Positions 16,204 to 25,890 of a DNA stretch of 64,000 nucleotides are shown here, in pieces. The first letter of the stretch is position 1, and each line of letters begins with the position of its first letter. The DNA lies in assembly GCA_905234755.1 (NCBI GenBank), contig CAJOIT010000006.1, positions 1-64,000 of the forward strand, written 5' to 3'. The translations under genes and the position numbers were made by a program. The notes beneath the pieces are model-generated. The model did no database searches, was not told the origin of the DNA, and worked only from the letters and a program-made list of their open reading frames with translations. This DNA comes from an uncultured Bacteroidales bacterium (GTDB lineage Bacteria > Bacteroidota > Bacteroidia > Bacteroidales > ML635J-15).

Positions 16204-19200
16204 ATGAAGAAGCGCAATCACATAGAGTCGGCAATGCAGCACCACAACATAATATTTGTTGTGTGCGCCGCTCTTGTGGCGTTTGGAATATTCAGTCTGC
16301 CAAACCTGAACAAGGATGAATTTCCACAATTCACTATTCGTCAAGGTGTTGTAGCCGCAATATACCCAGGCGCATCGGCACAGGAAGTGGAACAGCAGGT
16401 TGCAAAACCACTGGAGCGTTTTCTTTTTACCTATCAGGAAATCGACAAGGACGGCACATATTCAATTTCTGAAAACGGAATAGTATATGTGTTTGTTGAA
16501 CTCAAACCAACAATAAACGACAAGGATGCCGTATGGTCGAAAATCCGCCACGGACTAAAGCTGTTCAAGACCACATCGTTGCCTGCCGGTGTACTGGAAG
16601 TTGTTGTTGTTGACGACTTTGGCAACACCTCATCGATGCTTCTTGCCGTTGAATCGGAACAGCGCACCCCACGCGAACTCGAAAGCTATTCGGAACAAAT
16701 CTGCGACCGCCTCAGGTCGATTCGCGAAATGGGCAACCTCAAGACATTCGGCATACAAAAGGAAGAAATTGCAGTCAGCATCGATGCTGAAAAACTTTCG
16801 GCATACGGAATCGACCAGAAGGTTTTGCTTACCGAACTTGCAACGCAAGGCTTCCGTACCATAGGCGGAAACATCGAGGAAAACTCTGGCAACTCGCAGA
16901 TACACATAGCAATACCTTACGATTCTGAATATGCCATTGGCGAACAAATTGTATATGCCGACCCGAATGGCAACTCAATTCGCCTTCGCGACATTGCCGA
17001 AATTGAACACCGCTACGCCGAACCATCGAACTACATCGAGTACAACGGCAAGAGCTGTGTGATAATATCGATGGAAATGTGTGCTGGCAACAACATTGTG
17101 GCTTTCGGCGAAAAGGTTGAAAACATCCTCGACGAAATGCGCCATGAACTTCCGCCCGATGTAAACATGCAACGCATAACCGACCAGCCCAAAGTGGTTA
17201 ACAAGTCGGTAATCTCCTTCCTGCGCGACCTTGTAGAGTCGATGCTCGTGGTTATTGCCGTTATGCTACTGCTTTTCCCATTGCGTACAGCACTTGTGGC
17301 AGGTTCGGGTGTTCCAATTTGTACAGCCATCACACTGGGACTGATGTATCTGTTTGGCATTGAACTTAATACAGTTACACTCGCTGCACTTATAGTTGTT
17401 CTCGGAATGATTGTCGATAACTCAATCATTGTAATTGATGGCTACACCGACTATCAGCAAAAGGGGCATTCGCGGTGGTTCTCGGCATCGGTAAGCACAA
17501 AGGAACTGTTCGTTCCCACCCTGCTCGCCACCATAGCCATCTGCGCAATGTTCTTCCCGATGACCAAGATTATCAACGGACCTCTTGGCGACTTCGTGAA
17601 ACTCTTCCCGTGGACAATCTCGTTCGCACTGCTTATTTCGTTGCTCTATGCCGTATGGATTACTCCATACTTGTGTACCAAATTCATACGGAAGAAGGAC
17701 GACAATGTGAACGCATTCGAAAGAGCGCAAAACAAGTTCTTCGACCTGCTGCAAAATTCGTTTGAAAAACTGCTGAACCTTTGCTTCCGCTTCCCCAAGA
17801 CAGTGATTCTCATATTCTTCGTGACATTTGCTATCGGCATTTTCCTGTTTACCAGAATGAACATACAGATGCTTCCGAAAGCCGACCGCGACTGCTTTGC
17901 CGTCGAAATCCACCTTACCGAAGGCAGCAGTCTGACGCAAACCGCCGAAGTGGTTGACAGCTTGCAAAGAATACTAAATGCCGACAGTCGCGTAAAAGCT
18001 GTAACATCGTTTGTAGGCTGCGCATCGCCACGATTCCACGCCACCTACGCCCCGCAGATGGGAAAGAAAAGCTACGCCCAGTTCATCGTAAACACCGTAA
18101 GCGAAAAAGCGACGCTCGAAATTCTGAAGGAATACGGAGAGAAATACGAGAACTATTTCCCGAATGCGTATGTACGCTTCAAGCAGATGGACTATCAGGC
18201 AGTGAAAAATCCTATCGAGGTGCGCTTCAGTGGTGACAACCTGCAGCAGATGGAAGCCTTGGCCGATACGCTGAAAGCATACATGAACACCTTGCCCGAA
18301 GTCACCTGGGTGCATTCCGACTACGACGAATCTACCCCTAATGTAAAAATCCGCCTCAAACCCGACGAAGCATCGCAACTCGGTATAACCCAAAGCATGC
18401 TTTCGATATTCCTGTCTGGTGCACTGGGAGGACAAACGCTTACATCGGTATGGGAAGGCGACTACAAGATTCCCGTGGTGCTTTATTCGCAGGTTTCCGA
18501 CACCAGCAAGATTCGGACACTTGAAAATATGCTTGTCCCAACAGCAATGCCAAGTGTGTGGGTGCCTCTTCGTCAGGTTGCCGAAATAGAACCCGAATGG
18601 CGTAAGTCGTCGATTACACGCTACAACAGCATTCGCACCATAACCGTTGGTTGCGATCTAAAATACGGATGCAGTCAGCCAGTAAGCATGAAGCAAGTCG
18701 CCAAATTTGTCGATAACAACATAAAGCCTACTATGCCCGAAGGCATAAAAGTTGAATATGGAGGACTTACAGGAGCCAACAACTCAATGATTCCGCAGAT
18801 TGTTGTTTCGATTATTGCAGCCGTGCTGGTACTGTTCATCTTCCTGCTCTACCATTTTGCAAAAATCGATATGGCAGTGCTTTCGATAGCATCGAGCTTG
18901 ATATGCATATTCGGTGCATTTACAGGATTGTGGATGTTCGGACTCGACTTCAGCATTACGGCAGTGCTTGGTATTGTGAGCCTTATAGGTGTCATTGTGC
19001 GAAATGCAATAATAATGTTCGAATATGCCGAATCGCTTCGACGCGAAGGGCACAAGACAGCCAAGGAAGCCGCCTACGAAGCTGGCAAGCGCCGTATGCG
19101 ACCAATTTTCCTCACCTCGGCGACCACAGCCCTCGGCGTTATCCCTATGATAATTGCAGCAACTTCGCTGTGGATGCCTATGGGCGTGGTAATCTGCTTC

Positions 19201-19281
19201 GGCACAATTTTCTCGTTACCACTGATAGTAACAGTACTTCCTGTGGCATACTGGCAAATCTACAAACGCAAAGGAGAATGA
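16204..19281 (+). CDS. RND family efflux inner-membrane transporter (AcrB-like)
   Basis: This proton-driven transporter of 1,025 residues has the family's usual length and internal duplication: TM1 (about 15-32), the periplasmic PN/PC domains, a TM2-6 block (about 340-490), and a second half with TM8-12 (about 860-1015). The TM4 proton-relay motif reads GMIVDNSIIVIDGY, with D405 kept and the second acidic position replaced by N406, as in many non-HAE1 RND proteins. Substrates cannot be told from sequence. It overlaps the TolC gene by 4 nt. Confidence 0.95.
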   Translation: MKKRNHIESAMQHHNIIFVVCAALVAFGIFSLPNLNKDEFPQFTIRQGVVAAIYPGASAQEVEQQVAKPLERFLFTYQEIDKDGTYSISENGIVYVFVELKPTINDKDAVWSKIRHGLKLFKTTSLPAGVLEVVVVDDFGNTSSMLLAVESEQRTPRELESYSEQICDRLRSIREMGNLKTFGIQKEEIAVSIDAEKLSAYGIDQKVLLTELATQGFRTIGGNIEENSGNSQIHIAIPYDSEYAIGEQIVYADPNGNSIRLRDIAEIEHRYAEPSNYIEYNGKSCVIISMEMCAGNNIVAFGEKVENILDEMRHELPPDVNMQRITDQPKVVNKSVISFLRDLVESMLVVIAVMLLLFPLRTALVAGSGVPICTAITLGLMYLFGIELNTVTLAALIVVLGMIVDNSIIVIDGYTDYQQKGHSRWFSASVSTKELFVPTLLATIAICAMFFPMTKIINGPLGDFVKLFPWTISFALLISLLYAVWITPYLCTKFIRKKDDNVNAFERAQNKFFDLLQNSFEKLLNLCFRFPKTVILIFFVTFAIGIFLFTRMNIQMLPKADRDCFAVEIHLTEGSSLTQTAEVVDSLQRILNADSRVKAVTSFVGCASPRFHATYAPQMGKKSYAQFIVNTVSEKATLEILKEYGEKYENYFPNAYVRFKQMDYQAVKNPIEVRFSGDNLQQMEALADTLKAYMNTLPEVTWVHSDYDESTPNVKIRLKPDEASQLGITQSMLSIFLSGALGGQTLTSVWEGDYKIPVVLYSQVSDTSKIRTLENMLVPTAMPSVWVPLRQVAEIEPEWRKSSITRYNSIRTITVGCDLKYGCSQPVSMKQVAKFVDNNIKPTMPEGIKVEYGGLTGANNSMIPQIVVSIIAAVLVLFIFLLYHFAKIDMAVLSIASSLICIFGAFTGLWMFGLDFSITAVLGIVSLIGVIVRNAIIMFEYAESLRREGHKTAKEAAYEAGKRRMRPIFLTSATTALGVIPMIIAATSLWMPMGVVICFGTIFSLPLIVTVLPVAYWQIYKRKGE

Positions 19282-20678
19282 AACGATTGACCGCCATATT
19301 ATCCGCATTGTTGTTCAGCCTCACTCTGTTGGCACAAAATGAGTTCACGACAACCGACACCGACAAGACCGAAGTGGCTGTGCAATACCTTTCGCTTGAC
19401 GAGTGCAAACGCCTCGCCATCGAAAACAACGCCAAGATAAAGAACGCTGAACTCGACATAAAGGCAGCCGAACTTACCAAGAAGGGCGTTTTCACAAAAT
19501 ATTTCCCGCAGGTAAGCATCAAGGGTGGAGCATTCAAGGCAACCGACCCTCTGCTCGACATGGACATGGGCAAAGGCAATGTAAATGTCGACTTCGGCAA
19601 CTTGGCGATGAATAATATTTTCACAACTTTATACAATGTTTACGGTCCGTACATTGATGCAAATGTGAACATTAAAGGTCTTGACGATGGCATTGTTGGC
19701 GGAGTAATGGCTGTGCAACCTGTGTTTGTAGGCGGACGAATTGTAAACGGCAACAAATTGGCGGGACTTGGCGTTGAGGCTGCAAAACTGCAGACCGAAA
19801 TCGCTCGGGACGAAACCGACCTAAAAACCGTAGAACTTTACTGGACAATCATTTCGTTGCAGGAAAAGAAAAAGATTATCACTTCTGTCAACCAACTTCT
19901 TGATACACTTTACCGCGATGCATCGGGAGCAGTGGAAGCTGGTGTAATCCACAAGAACGATATGCTGAAAGTGACCTTGAAGCAGTCGGAAATGAAGTCG
20001 AACGAAATGAAACTTAACAATGGAATCCGTCTTGCAAAATCGGCTTTGTGCCAACACATTGGAATTCCATACGATGAAAACCTAGTGCTTTCCGACAGCA
20101 TAGGCGAAATTCCAAACCCAAACGTTTATCATGTCGACCACTCCGAAGCCGTCAAAGGTCGTATTGAGTATCAATTACTTGACTTGAGTACTGATGCCGA
20201 ACGACTGAAAAAGAAATTGATTGTTGGAGAGGCATTACCGCAGATTGCCGTCGGTGCAGGCTACACCTGCAATACGCTGATGGACAAGTTCAAGACCAAC
20301 GGCTTGGTTTTCGCAACTCTGTCTATTCCAATTTCCGACTGGTGGGAGAAGTCGTACGACCTGAAGAAGCAGGAACTCAACTGCACCAAGGCCGAAAACC
20401 AGCGCCGCGACCTCGACGAGCAGATGCTTCTGCAAATGCAGATGGCTTGGAACGACCTCAGCGAATCGTATGCACAAGTGCTTTTGTCACAACAAACTGC
20501 CGAAACCGCCACCGAAAACCTAAACCTCAGCACCGACAACTACAACGCAGGAATGATAAGCATGTCGGAAGTGCTCGAGGCGCAAGCCCTGTTGCAACAG
20601 GCACACAGTCAGCTTGCAGATGATATGGTGGACTACATGATAAAACTGACTAAATACAAGCAGTTGACACGACAATAA
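19278..20678 (+). CDS. TolC-family outer-membrane efflux protein
   Basis: This 466-residue outer-membrane channel completes the tripartite pump. A signal peptide (MKRLTAILSALLFSLTLLAQ) is followed by LSLDECKRLAIENNAKIKNAELDIKAAEL, the typical TolC start, long coiled-coil helices and the second repeat (AETATENLNLSTDNYNAGMISMSEVLEAQALLQQA). I chose ATG 19278 because it overlaps the pump stop (ATGA), begins the signal peptide, and has a strong Shine-Dalgarno AAGGAG 5-10 nt upstream, which is rare in this genome. Confidence 0.93.
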   Translation: MKRLTAILSALLFSLTLLAQNEFTTTDTDKTEVAVQYLSLDECKRLAIENNAKIKNAELDIKAAELTKKGVFTKYFPQVSIKGGAFKATDPLLDMDMGKGNVNVDFGNLAMNNIFTTLYNVYGPYIDANVNIKGLDDGIVGGVMAVQPVFVGGRIVNGNKLAGLGVEAAKLQTEIARDETDLKTVELYWTIISLQEKKKIITSVNQLLDTLYRDASGAVEAGVIHKNDMLKVTLKQSEMKSNEMKLNNGIRLAKSALCQHIGIPYDENLVLSDSIGEIPNPNVYHVDHSEAVKGRIEYQLLDLSTDAERLKKKLIVGEALPQIAVGAGYTCNTLMDKFKTNGLVFATLSIPISDWWEKSYDLKKQELNCTKAENQRRDLDEQMLLQMQMAWNDLSESYAQVLLSQQTAETATENLNLSTDNYNAGMISMSEVLEAQALLQQAHSQLADDMVDYMIKLTKYKQLTRQ

Positions 20679-20686
20679 GATTTCCC

Positions 20687-20716
20687 TTTGCACAAATAAA
20701 AATTTTCGTACCTTTG
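20687..20716 (+). promoter_or_regulatory. Promoter of secreted repeat protein and queG
   Basis: TTTG (20687-20690), an 18-nt spacer and TACCTTTG (20709-20716) form a complete Bacteroidota promoter 19 nt before the ATG at 20736. Confidence 0.7.
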
Positions 20717-20735
20717 CAAGGTAAAACATTTTGTA

Positions 20736-21830
20736 ATGAGGTTTGTTACCTGCAATATTGTCATTTTGTTGTTGCTGTGCGGACTTTCCGCCCACACGCA
20801 AGGAATATCATTCTATAACGATTACCTTGGCAATATCTGGGTTTTCGACAACGACAACACAAAGCAGATTGACCATCAGTCGGCAAAATCGTACGGCGTA
20901 GGTAACAACTCTTTTGTATATGTTGATAATTCGGGCGGACTGAAAATCTACCACAAGCATTTCCTACACAATGCTAGCAGTTTTGTGTCAAACTATGTTG
21001 TAACCGACAATCTTATTTCGTTCAGTATGAACACTCAGCTCAAGGTCTTTGATGATGGTAATTTTTCCACTCTTTGTGCTAGTGCGGCAAAATACTGGGC
21101 AAGCGATGACATTGTGGTGTGGTACGACGATATGCAGCACATGCTTATGTGCTATTGGAACGGCAAAAAATACACCTTGGACGATGTACTTTCTACAGGA
21201 GAACCTTCGTTTGTGAAGATTGGAGAAAATATTACCGTATTCATTGATGTAAATGGGAACTTAAATGCTTTCTATCTCGGTGAGATTGAGCAGATTATAT
21301 ACGGAGAGAATCTTGGTCAGATAGCACTTGGACGAGACATAGTCGCATATATTGATGTAAGTACAGGCAGTTTTCACGCCTTCTATAGGAACGAATTTGT
21401 TGATTTGGAAGATTTTGTGCCGGAAACATTCAAATGCGGCGACAGATTTGTGGCGTATGTTGATGCATCATCATATTTAAAAGTTTTCGAAAATTTCGAA
21501 ACTCGCACAATTTCTTTTGACGAACCCGATTTCTACGATGTGGAAGATGAAATAATGGTATTCGGAGTGCAAAATTATTTCAAGGCATATGTCAAAGGGA
21601 AAGTTTATACGCTCGAAAGTTATATTCCTGAAAAATACTTCATAAACAACCATTCAGTTGCCTATCTTGACCAAATGGGAAACCTGAAATACTTTGACGG
21701 CACAAAAACTGAAATCATTTCATACGAGAAAGTAACTGATTTTGAACTTACTGGCGATGCTGTAAGATACTCGTTTGGCGTGAAGTCGGAAAACATTTAC
21801 TACAAGGGAAAAACCTACAAAAACGATTAG
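20736..21830 (+). CDS. Secreted beta-propeller-like repeat protein
   Basis: I do not recognise a named family. The 364-residue protein has a signal peptide ending near HTQG and then at least five spaced repeats of the form [FIV]-[VA]-[YF]-[VI]-D-x-x-G-x-L-x-x-[FY]: FVYVDNSGGLKIY, ITVFIDVNGNLNAFY, IVAYIDVSTGSFHAFY, FVAYVDASSYLKVF and SVAYLDQMGNLKYF. About 50 residues separate them, which suggests a beta-propeller. It probably acts at the cell envelope. Its stop lies 1 nt before the queG start, so the two are co-transcribed, although no functional link is obvious. Confidence 0.75.
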   Translation: MRFVTCNIVILLLLCGLSAHTQGISFYNDYLGNIWVFDNDNTKQIDHQSAKSYGVGNNSFVYVDNSGGLKIYHKHFLHNASSFVSNYVVTDNLISFSMNTQLKVFDDGNFSTLCASAAKYWASDDIVVWYDDMQHMLMCYWNGKKYTLDDVLSTGEPSFVKIGENITVFIDVNGNLNAFYLGEIEQIIYGENLGQIALGRDIVAYIDVSTGSFHAFYRNEFVDLEDFVPETFKCGDRFVAYVDASSYLKVFENFETRTISFDEPDFYDVEDEIMVFGVQNYFKAYVKGKVYTLESYIPEKYFINNHSVAYLDQMGNLKYFDGTKTEIISYEKVTDFELTGDAVRYSFGVKSENIYYKGKTYKND

Positions 21831-21831
21831 A

Positions 21832-22755
21832 ATGTTTGTCGTATCCAAGTTGGTGAAGGACATAGCGGAAGCGGTTGGCTTCGATGCATGTGGCATTAGC
21901 AATTCGGAGGTTGACAACGACACGATTTCGGCATTAAAATCTTGGCTTGCAGCAGAACGAAATGCCGGGATGTCGTACATGGAACGCAACATAGATGTGC
22001 GTAGCGACTTGGGCTTGCTTGTCGAGGGAGCAAAATCGGTGATTTCGGTGCTATATTCCTACAATACCGATGAAAAACCTGACCGCGATGATATTAGGAT
22101 TGCAAAATATGCTCTTGGTCGCGACTATCATTTTGTCTTGAAGGAAAAACTAAACCTAATGCTCGAGGAGATAAAAAAAGTTTGTCCGCAAACTGATGGT
22201 CGTGCGTTTGTCGATTCGGCACCACTGTTTGAAAGGTATTTTGCACAGAAGTCGGGATTGGGCTTTTTCGGAAAAAACAGATGCATAATTAATCCAAAGT
22301 TCGGTTCGTTCGTGTTCATCGGGGAACTGGTTGTAAATTTCGAAACCGACTACGACCAACCGCTAAACCAGACTTGTCTCGGATGTAATGCCTGTATAAA
22401 GGCTTGTCCCACAAAGGCTCTCACATTTGATGGCATAAATGCGAACAAGTGCATTTCGTACCAGACCATCGAAAAAAAGGATGGCATCGACGATGATGTA
22501 AGGCAGGCAAAGGCCAACCGCATTTATGGTTGTGATGCATGTCAGGACTGTTGTCCACACAATTTTTCTGTTCCAAAGAAAAGTGGCATCATTCTGCCAG
22601 AAATCAAAGCGTTTTCGCCCGAGGAATTGGAAAGCATGAGCAATCACCAGTTTCAGAAAAAGTTTGCAAATACTGCGTTGTTAAGGGCAGGAAGGAAAAA
22701 GATTTTGGAAAACTGTAGCATCGCAATGCTTTGCGATGGTTCATGTTCAGAATGA
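21832..22755 (+). CDS. queG: Epoxyqueuosine reductase
   Basis: QueG reduces epoxyqueuosine to queuosine in tRNA, using cobalamin and two 4Fe-4S clusters. The 307-residue protein shows the conserved FVDSAPLFERYFAQKSGLGFFGKN block (catalytic Asp candidate D128), the first cluster motif CLGCNACIKACP (182-193) and the second set C207, C234, C237 and C241. The last ~14 residues (NCSIAMLCDGSCSE) are not family-like. They are encoded by the CATCGCAA palindromic repeat, which also supplies the stop codon. The core appears intact, so function is probably retained. Confidence 0.94.
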   Translation: MFVVSKLVKDIAEAVGFDACGISNSEVDNDTISALKSWLAAERNAGMSYMERNIDVRSDLGLLVEGAKSVISVLYSYNTDEKPDRDDIRIAKYALGRDYHFVLKEKLNLMLEEIKKVCPQTDGRAFVDSAPLFERYFAQKSGLGFFGKNRCIINPKFGSFVFIGELVVNFETDYDQPLNQTCLGCNACIKACPTKALTFDGINANKCISYQTIEKKDGIDDDVRQAKANRIYGCDACQDCCPHNFSVPKKSGIILPEIKAFSPEELESMSNHQFQKKFANTALLRAGRKKILENCSIAMLCDGSCSE

Positions 22756-22978
22756 CAAATGAGGCGAAGCAATCGTAAAGACATGTACCTCCAAATCCTG
22801 AAACAAGTTCAGGATGACCATAGGGAGTGAGAACAAGGATAAATCCCGAAGGACAAAAATTTTGAAAACTGTAGCATCGCAATGCTTTGCGATGGTCCAT
22901 GTTCAGAATGATAAACGAGCGAAGCAATCACTTCAGATTCTGAAACAAGTTCAGAATGACATTAGGGAGTGATAACAA
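22701..22978. repeat. Tandem pair of composite intergenic repeats after queG
   Basis: Two units (about 22701-22836 and 22856-22978) share the same order of parts: TTTTGGAAAACTGTAGC, the CATCGCAA palindrome (cores 22719-22738 and 22875-22894), CATGTTCAGAATGA, GCGAAGCAATC, and a GAAACAAGTTC hairpin (22795-22815 and 22937-22957) followed by TAGGGAGTGA and AACAA. The first unit overlaps the queG 3' end. The gap to 23011 holds nothing else recognisable. Confidence 0.8.
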
Positions 22979-23010
22979 TCGTCAATCAAAAATCGTAATT
23001 CGTAAATCCC

Positions 23011-24054
23011 TTATGGTGTCTGTACCTCCTTGAACCTTACTGCTTCGTGATGGTTCTGACCAAAGAAATCCGACTTGTAGAATGTTATCGGGTCAATGAT
23101 TGGATATTGCAAAATGACAACTTCACCATTGCTAAGGATTCCGTACAGGTTGTCGACATCGTACTCAAAAATATTGCCTTGCGGGTCGAAAAGTCCGCTT
23201 GTGTTGGGACGGCGGTAAGTTACGAGCTTGCTTTTTGCACCAGTCTTGTCTTCGATTGTAAACGATGCCATCATTTCTGTCTTCTGCAAACTGTCGCGTT
23301 TAAAAGCTTGAAGGCTGTCAAGGATATAAGTTTCGAAACCAACAAACTTTATGCGGCTTACAAACTCCTTTACGCGCAAGGTGTCGAACGGTGTTTCCAT
23401 GTTTGAGCCGTCGATGTTCTTCAAGTTGTAGTTGTTTTCGCCAAGTCGTTCGGCTATGAACGATTCGTTCTTGTCGGGATATTCAACATAAACCTTGGCA
23501 ATGTCATCGATGCTGTAGTTGAAGGCTATGCGTTCGCGCCATTCCGAAAGTTCGGGCAGATAGTGAACGGTAAGGTAGCCTGTGAATCCCGGACGCGACA
23601 AGATGAACGGACGATCAGAGTTTTCCAAAATCATGTATGCTCCATTGTTGTCCTCGGTTACCCCACCAACATAGTAGGTCTTCACAAGTTCATCGTCCTG
23701 ATAAATTTCCACCTTTATGCCTTGTACAGCAAGGTCTTTCATAACTCTGTCCATTTTTGCAGATGATACTGGCGAACTGACCTCAATCTTCTTTATGGTG
23801 GTAAGCAAATTATTTATGAAATCGCGGCGAGCCGTATATTGCTTGTTTACAGTCCAATGGTCGCCTGCACGCTCTAGTGTAACTGCTGAACCGCTCTTGT
23901 TGGCAAGGAAAATCTTGTTTATCGAGGCGGTATCTTCCACGGCAAAGTCGCGCAATGTGCTTTGCGAATCGTAGTTCCTTACAAAATATATTGCGATCGA
24001 AACTCCAACAAGAATTACGATTACAATCAGTAACAATAAGTTAGTTTTTTTCAT
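23011..24054 (-). CDS. DUF4340 domain protein of the gldFG operon
   Basis: The 347-residue protein has one N-terminal membrane helix (NLLLLIVIVILVGVSIAIYFV, about 4-25) and a large extracytoplasmic domain starting YDSQSTLRDFAVEDTASINKIFLANKSG, the repeating-strand pattern of DUF4340. These proteins follow GldG-like ABC-associated genes in Bacteroidota; the molecular role is unknown. The start lies 6 nt after the gldG stop, so it is the last gene of the operon. It converges on queG across repeats. Confidence 0.85.
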   Translation of the reverse strand: MKKTNLLLLIVIVILVGVSIAIYFVRNYDSQSTLRDFAVEDTASINKIFLANKSGSAVTLERAGDHWTVNKQYTARRDFINNLLTTIKKIEVSSPVSSAKMDRVMKDLAVQGIKVEIYQDDELVKTYYVGGVTEDNNGAYMILENSDRPFILSRPGFTGYLTVHYLPELSEWRERIAFNYSIDDIAKVYVEYPDKNESFIAERLGENNYNLKNIDGSNMETPFDTLRVKEFVSRIKFVGFETYILDSLQAFKRDSLQKTEMMASFTIEDKTGAKSKLVTYRRPNTSGLFDPQGNIFEYDVDNLYGILSNGEVVILQYPIIDPITFYKSDFFGQNHHEAVRFKEVQTP

Positions 24055-24060
24055 GTCGTT

Positions 24061-25878
24061 CTATTTTTCCTTTTTCGAATATTTTACTCGGCGCATTACT
24101 ATCATTGTGAATCCAATCAGCAACACGATAAGTATCGGTATAATGAGGTTGATGCAAATCCACATTGCCTTTTCTTCCCTTACCTTCGTAGCGTTCAGCG
24201 TACGACTCTTGAGTTCTCTCATTCTCAGCGATATAAGTCCCTCATCGGCACAAAGATAGTTCACGCAGTTTACTATAAATTGTGTATTTCCGGGAGTGTA
24301 TTGGGCATCGTAGTACTTGTCGTATCCTAGCGGATATGGCTGAACCTTGTCGCCCATGCGCTTGATTTCGTTGCGGATGAAGTCGCCATCGGAAATGACA
24401 ATCATCTGCGTTTTAACGCTTCGGTCCTTGAACTTAAAATCCTTGTTATCAGCTAATTCTGGTGGAAGCCTATTGGCAAAGTTCGATTTGAACTCGCCAT
24501 CTAGAAGCACTGCTACTGGCATATTAGGCTTGTTGAAAGTAAGCATTTCGGGCTTTTCGCGAAGTATGTCGAGGCTGATTTCCACAGGATGCGACAAGGC
24601 CTTGGCGTACTGCGAGGTTCGGAGCAGAATAGTCTTTTTCACCAAAGGATCTTCGCCAACGGTGTCAATCGAACTGACAAAGCATGTACGCATAACATCA
24701 AGATTCTTCACTAGCTGGTGGTCGAGCAAAGTGTCGGGAACTATGAGCGGGAAGTAGTACCACGGCTTAGGCTCAAACTGCGGCTTTCCTTCTACCGTGT
24801 TGACGCATACAGGAATCTGCAAACAGCGCAAATCCTGAATAAGGTCGGGATTGATGCGCACGCCGTAGTTGAAAAGCTGGTCGCTGAGGTTGATGTCGTT
24901 CATCAGAGCCATTGCTGTGGGGTTGGTGTTGAGGCTGTCCATATCGAATTGCATCCACTCTACAAACCAGATGACCTTTCCTCCGTTCATTATGTACTGG
25001 TCGATAATGTACTTGTCGCGCTCGTTGAACCTCTTCTGCGGTTTGGCGATTACAACGCAACCGTAGTCGTCGAGAGCAGTGAGGCTACCATTCATATCTA
25101 CGCGCTCTATGCGGTAATATTTTGACAGCGATGACATTATGTCGTAGGTGCGATTTTCGTCAAGTTCGTCGTGACCTTCGAGGAAAGCAACTTTGTGAAC
25201 TTTACGGCTCGACAGCATCCACAGTGCGTGAACGAATTCACGCTCCAACTCGGTGGAACTCAACATTGTGTATGGAGTGTTGCCCGACGGACTGTTTGTG
25301 AGCAGGTTTACTGGGAAGTCTTTTTCCTTGTACTTTACCAATGCTCCTGCGAAAATTATCTTTTCTGATCCACCCATTCCTTCCTGCTGGACTATATAGG
25401 TGGGATTCAGCCCTTTATTGTATAATTGTGCAAAAATCTTTTTCCTCTCCAACGGCTCAACTTCCTCTTCGTCCGACAGGAAACCAAACCACTTCTGCAT
25501 AAATCCCTGTTCCTCGCCGCTATGTTCGGTAAACGGATTCTTGAACTCGTAGCGGATGTTGTTTGAATAGCGGCATAGGTTTTTCATAAAGTCGTCAACG
25601 GTGCGCTGATAGCGGACAAGTTCCGATGGCAAGTCGTTGTCCTTGAGGAATATCTCAATGTAAACATCATCGTCGATACTATCGAGCACCTGCTTTGAGA
25701 AGTCGGATATGGAGAAGCGTTTTTCCTTGGTTAAGTCGGCACGGAAGAAAACCTGTGTCGACAAAATGTTCAGCACAATTATCAATGCCAATATCAGCAC
25801 TGCCTGAAAAATGTTCTGGTTTCGATTCTGGCGGCGCATCTGTGAAAATGATTTCTTGTTTTCTGTTTCTTTTGTCAT
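24061..25878 (-). CDS. gldG: GldG-family ABC transporter auxiliary protein
   Basis: GldG works with GldA and GldF as an ABC transporter-like complex needed for gliding in Flavobacterium; Bacteroidales that do not glide keep related genes. The 605-residue protein has an N-terminal TM (about 22-45), a long extracytoplasmic region with the Gldg/ABC_transp_aux features (RFSISDFSKQVLDSIDDDVYIEIFLKD, KVAFLEGHDELDENRTYDIMSSL, GKVIWFVEWMQFDMDS) and a C-terminal TM (about 575-597) ending in basic residues. It lies 12 nt after gldF. Confidence 0.88.
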   Translation of the reverse strand: MTKETENKKSFSQMRRQNRNQNIFQAVLILALIIVLNILSTQVFFRADLTKEKRFSISDFSKQVLDSIDDDVYIEIFLKDNDLPSELVRYQRTVDDFMKNLCRYSNNIRYEFKNPFTEHSGEEQGFMQKWFGFLSDEEEVEPLERKKIFAQLYNKGLNPTYIVQQEGMGGSEKIIFAGALVKYKEKDFPVNLLTNSPSGNTPYTMLSSTELEREFVHALWMLSSRKVHKVAFLEGHDELDENRTYDIMSSLSKYYRIERVDMNGSLTALDDYGCVVIAKPQKRFNERDKYIIDQYIMNGGKVIWFVEWMQFDMDSLNTNPTAMALMNDINLSDQLFNYGVRINPDLIQDLRCLQIPVCVNTVEGKPQFEPKPWYYFPLIVPDTLLDHQLVKNLDVMRTCFVSSIDTVGEDPLVKKTILLRTSQYAKALSHPVEISLDILREKPEMLTFNKPNMPVAVLLDGEFKSNFANRLPPELADNKDFKFKDRSVKTQMIVISDGDFIRNEIKRMGDKVQPYPLGYDKYYDAQYTPGNTQFIVNCVNYLCADEGLISLRMRELKSRTLNATKVREEKAMWICINLIIPILIVLLIGFTMIVMRRVKYSKKEK

Positions 25879-25890
25879 GACTTTACCCTC

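Noticed and set aside
18903..19277. N-terminal extension of the TolC-like gene
   Set aside because: The frame is open upstream but overlaps the RND pump gene; ATG 19278 has a Shine-Dalgarno sequence and the signal peptide.
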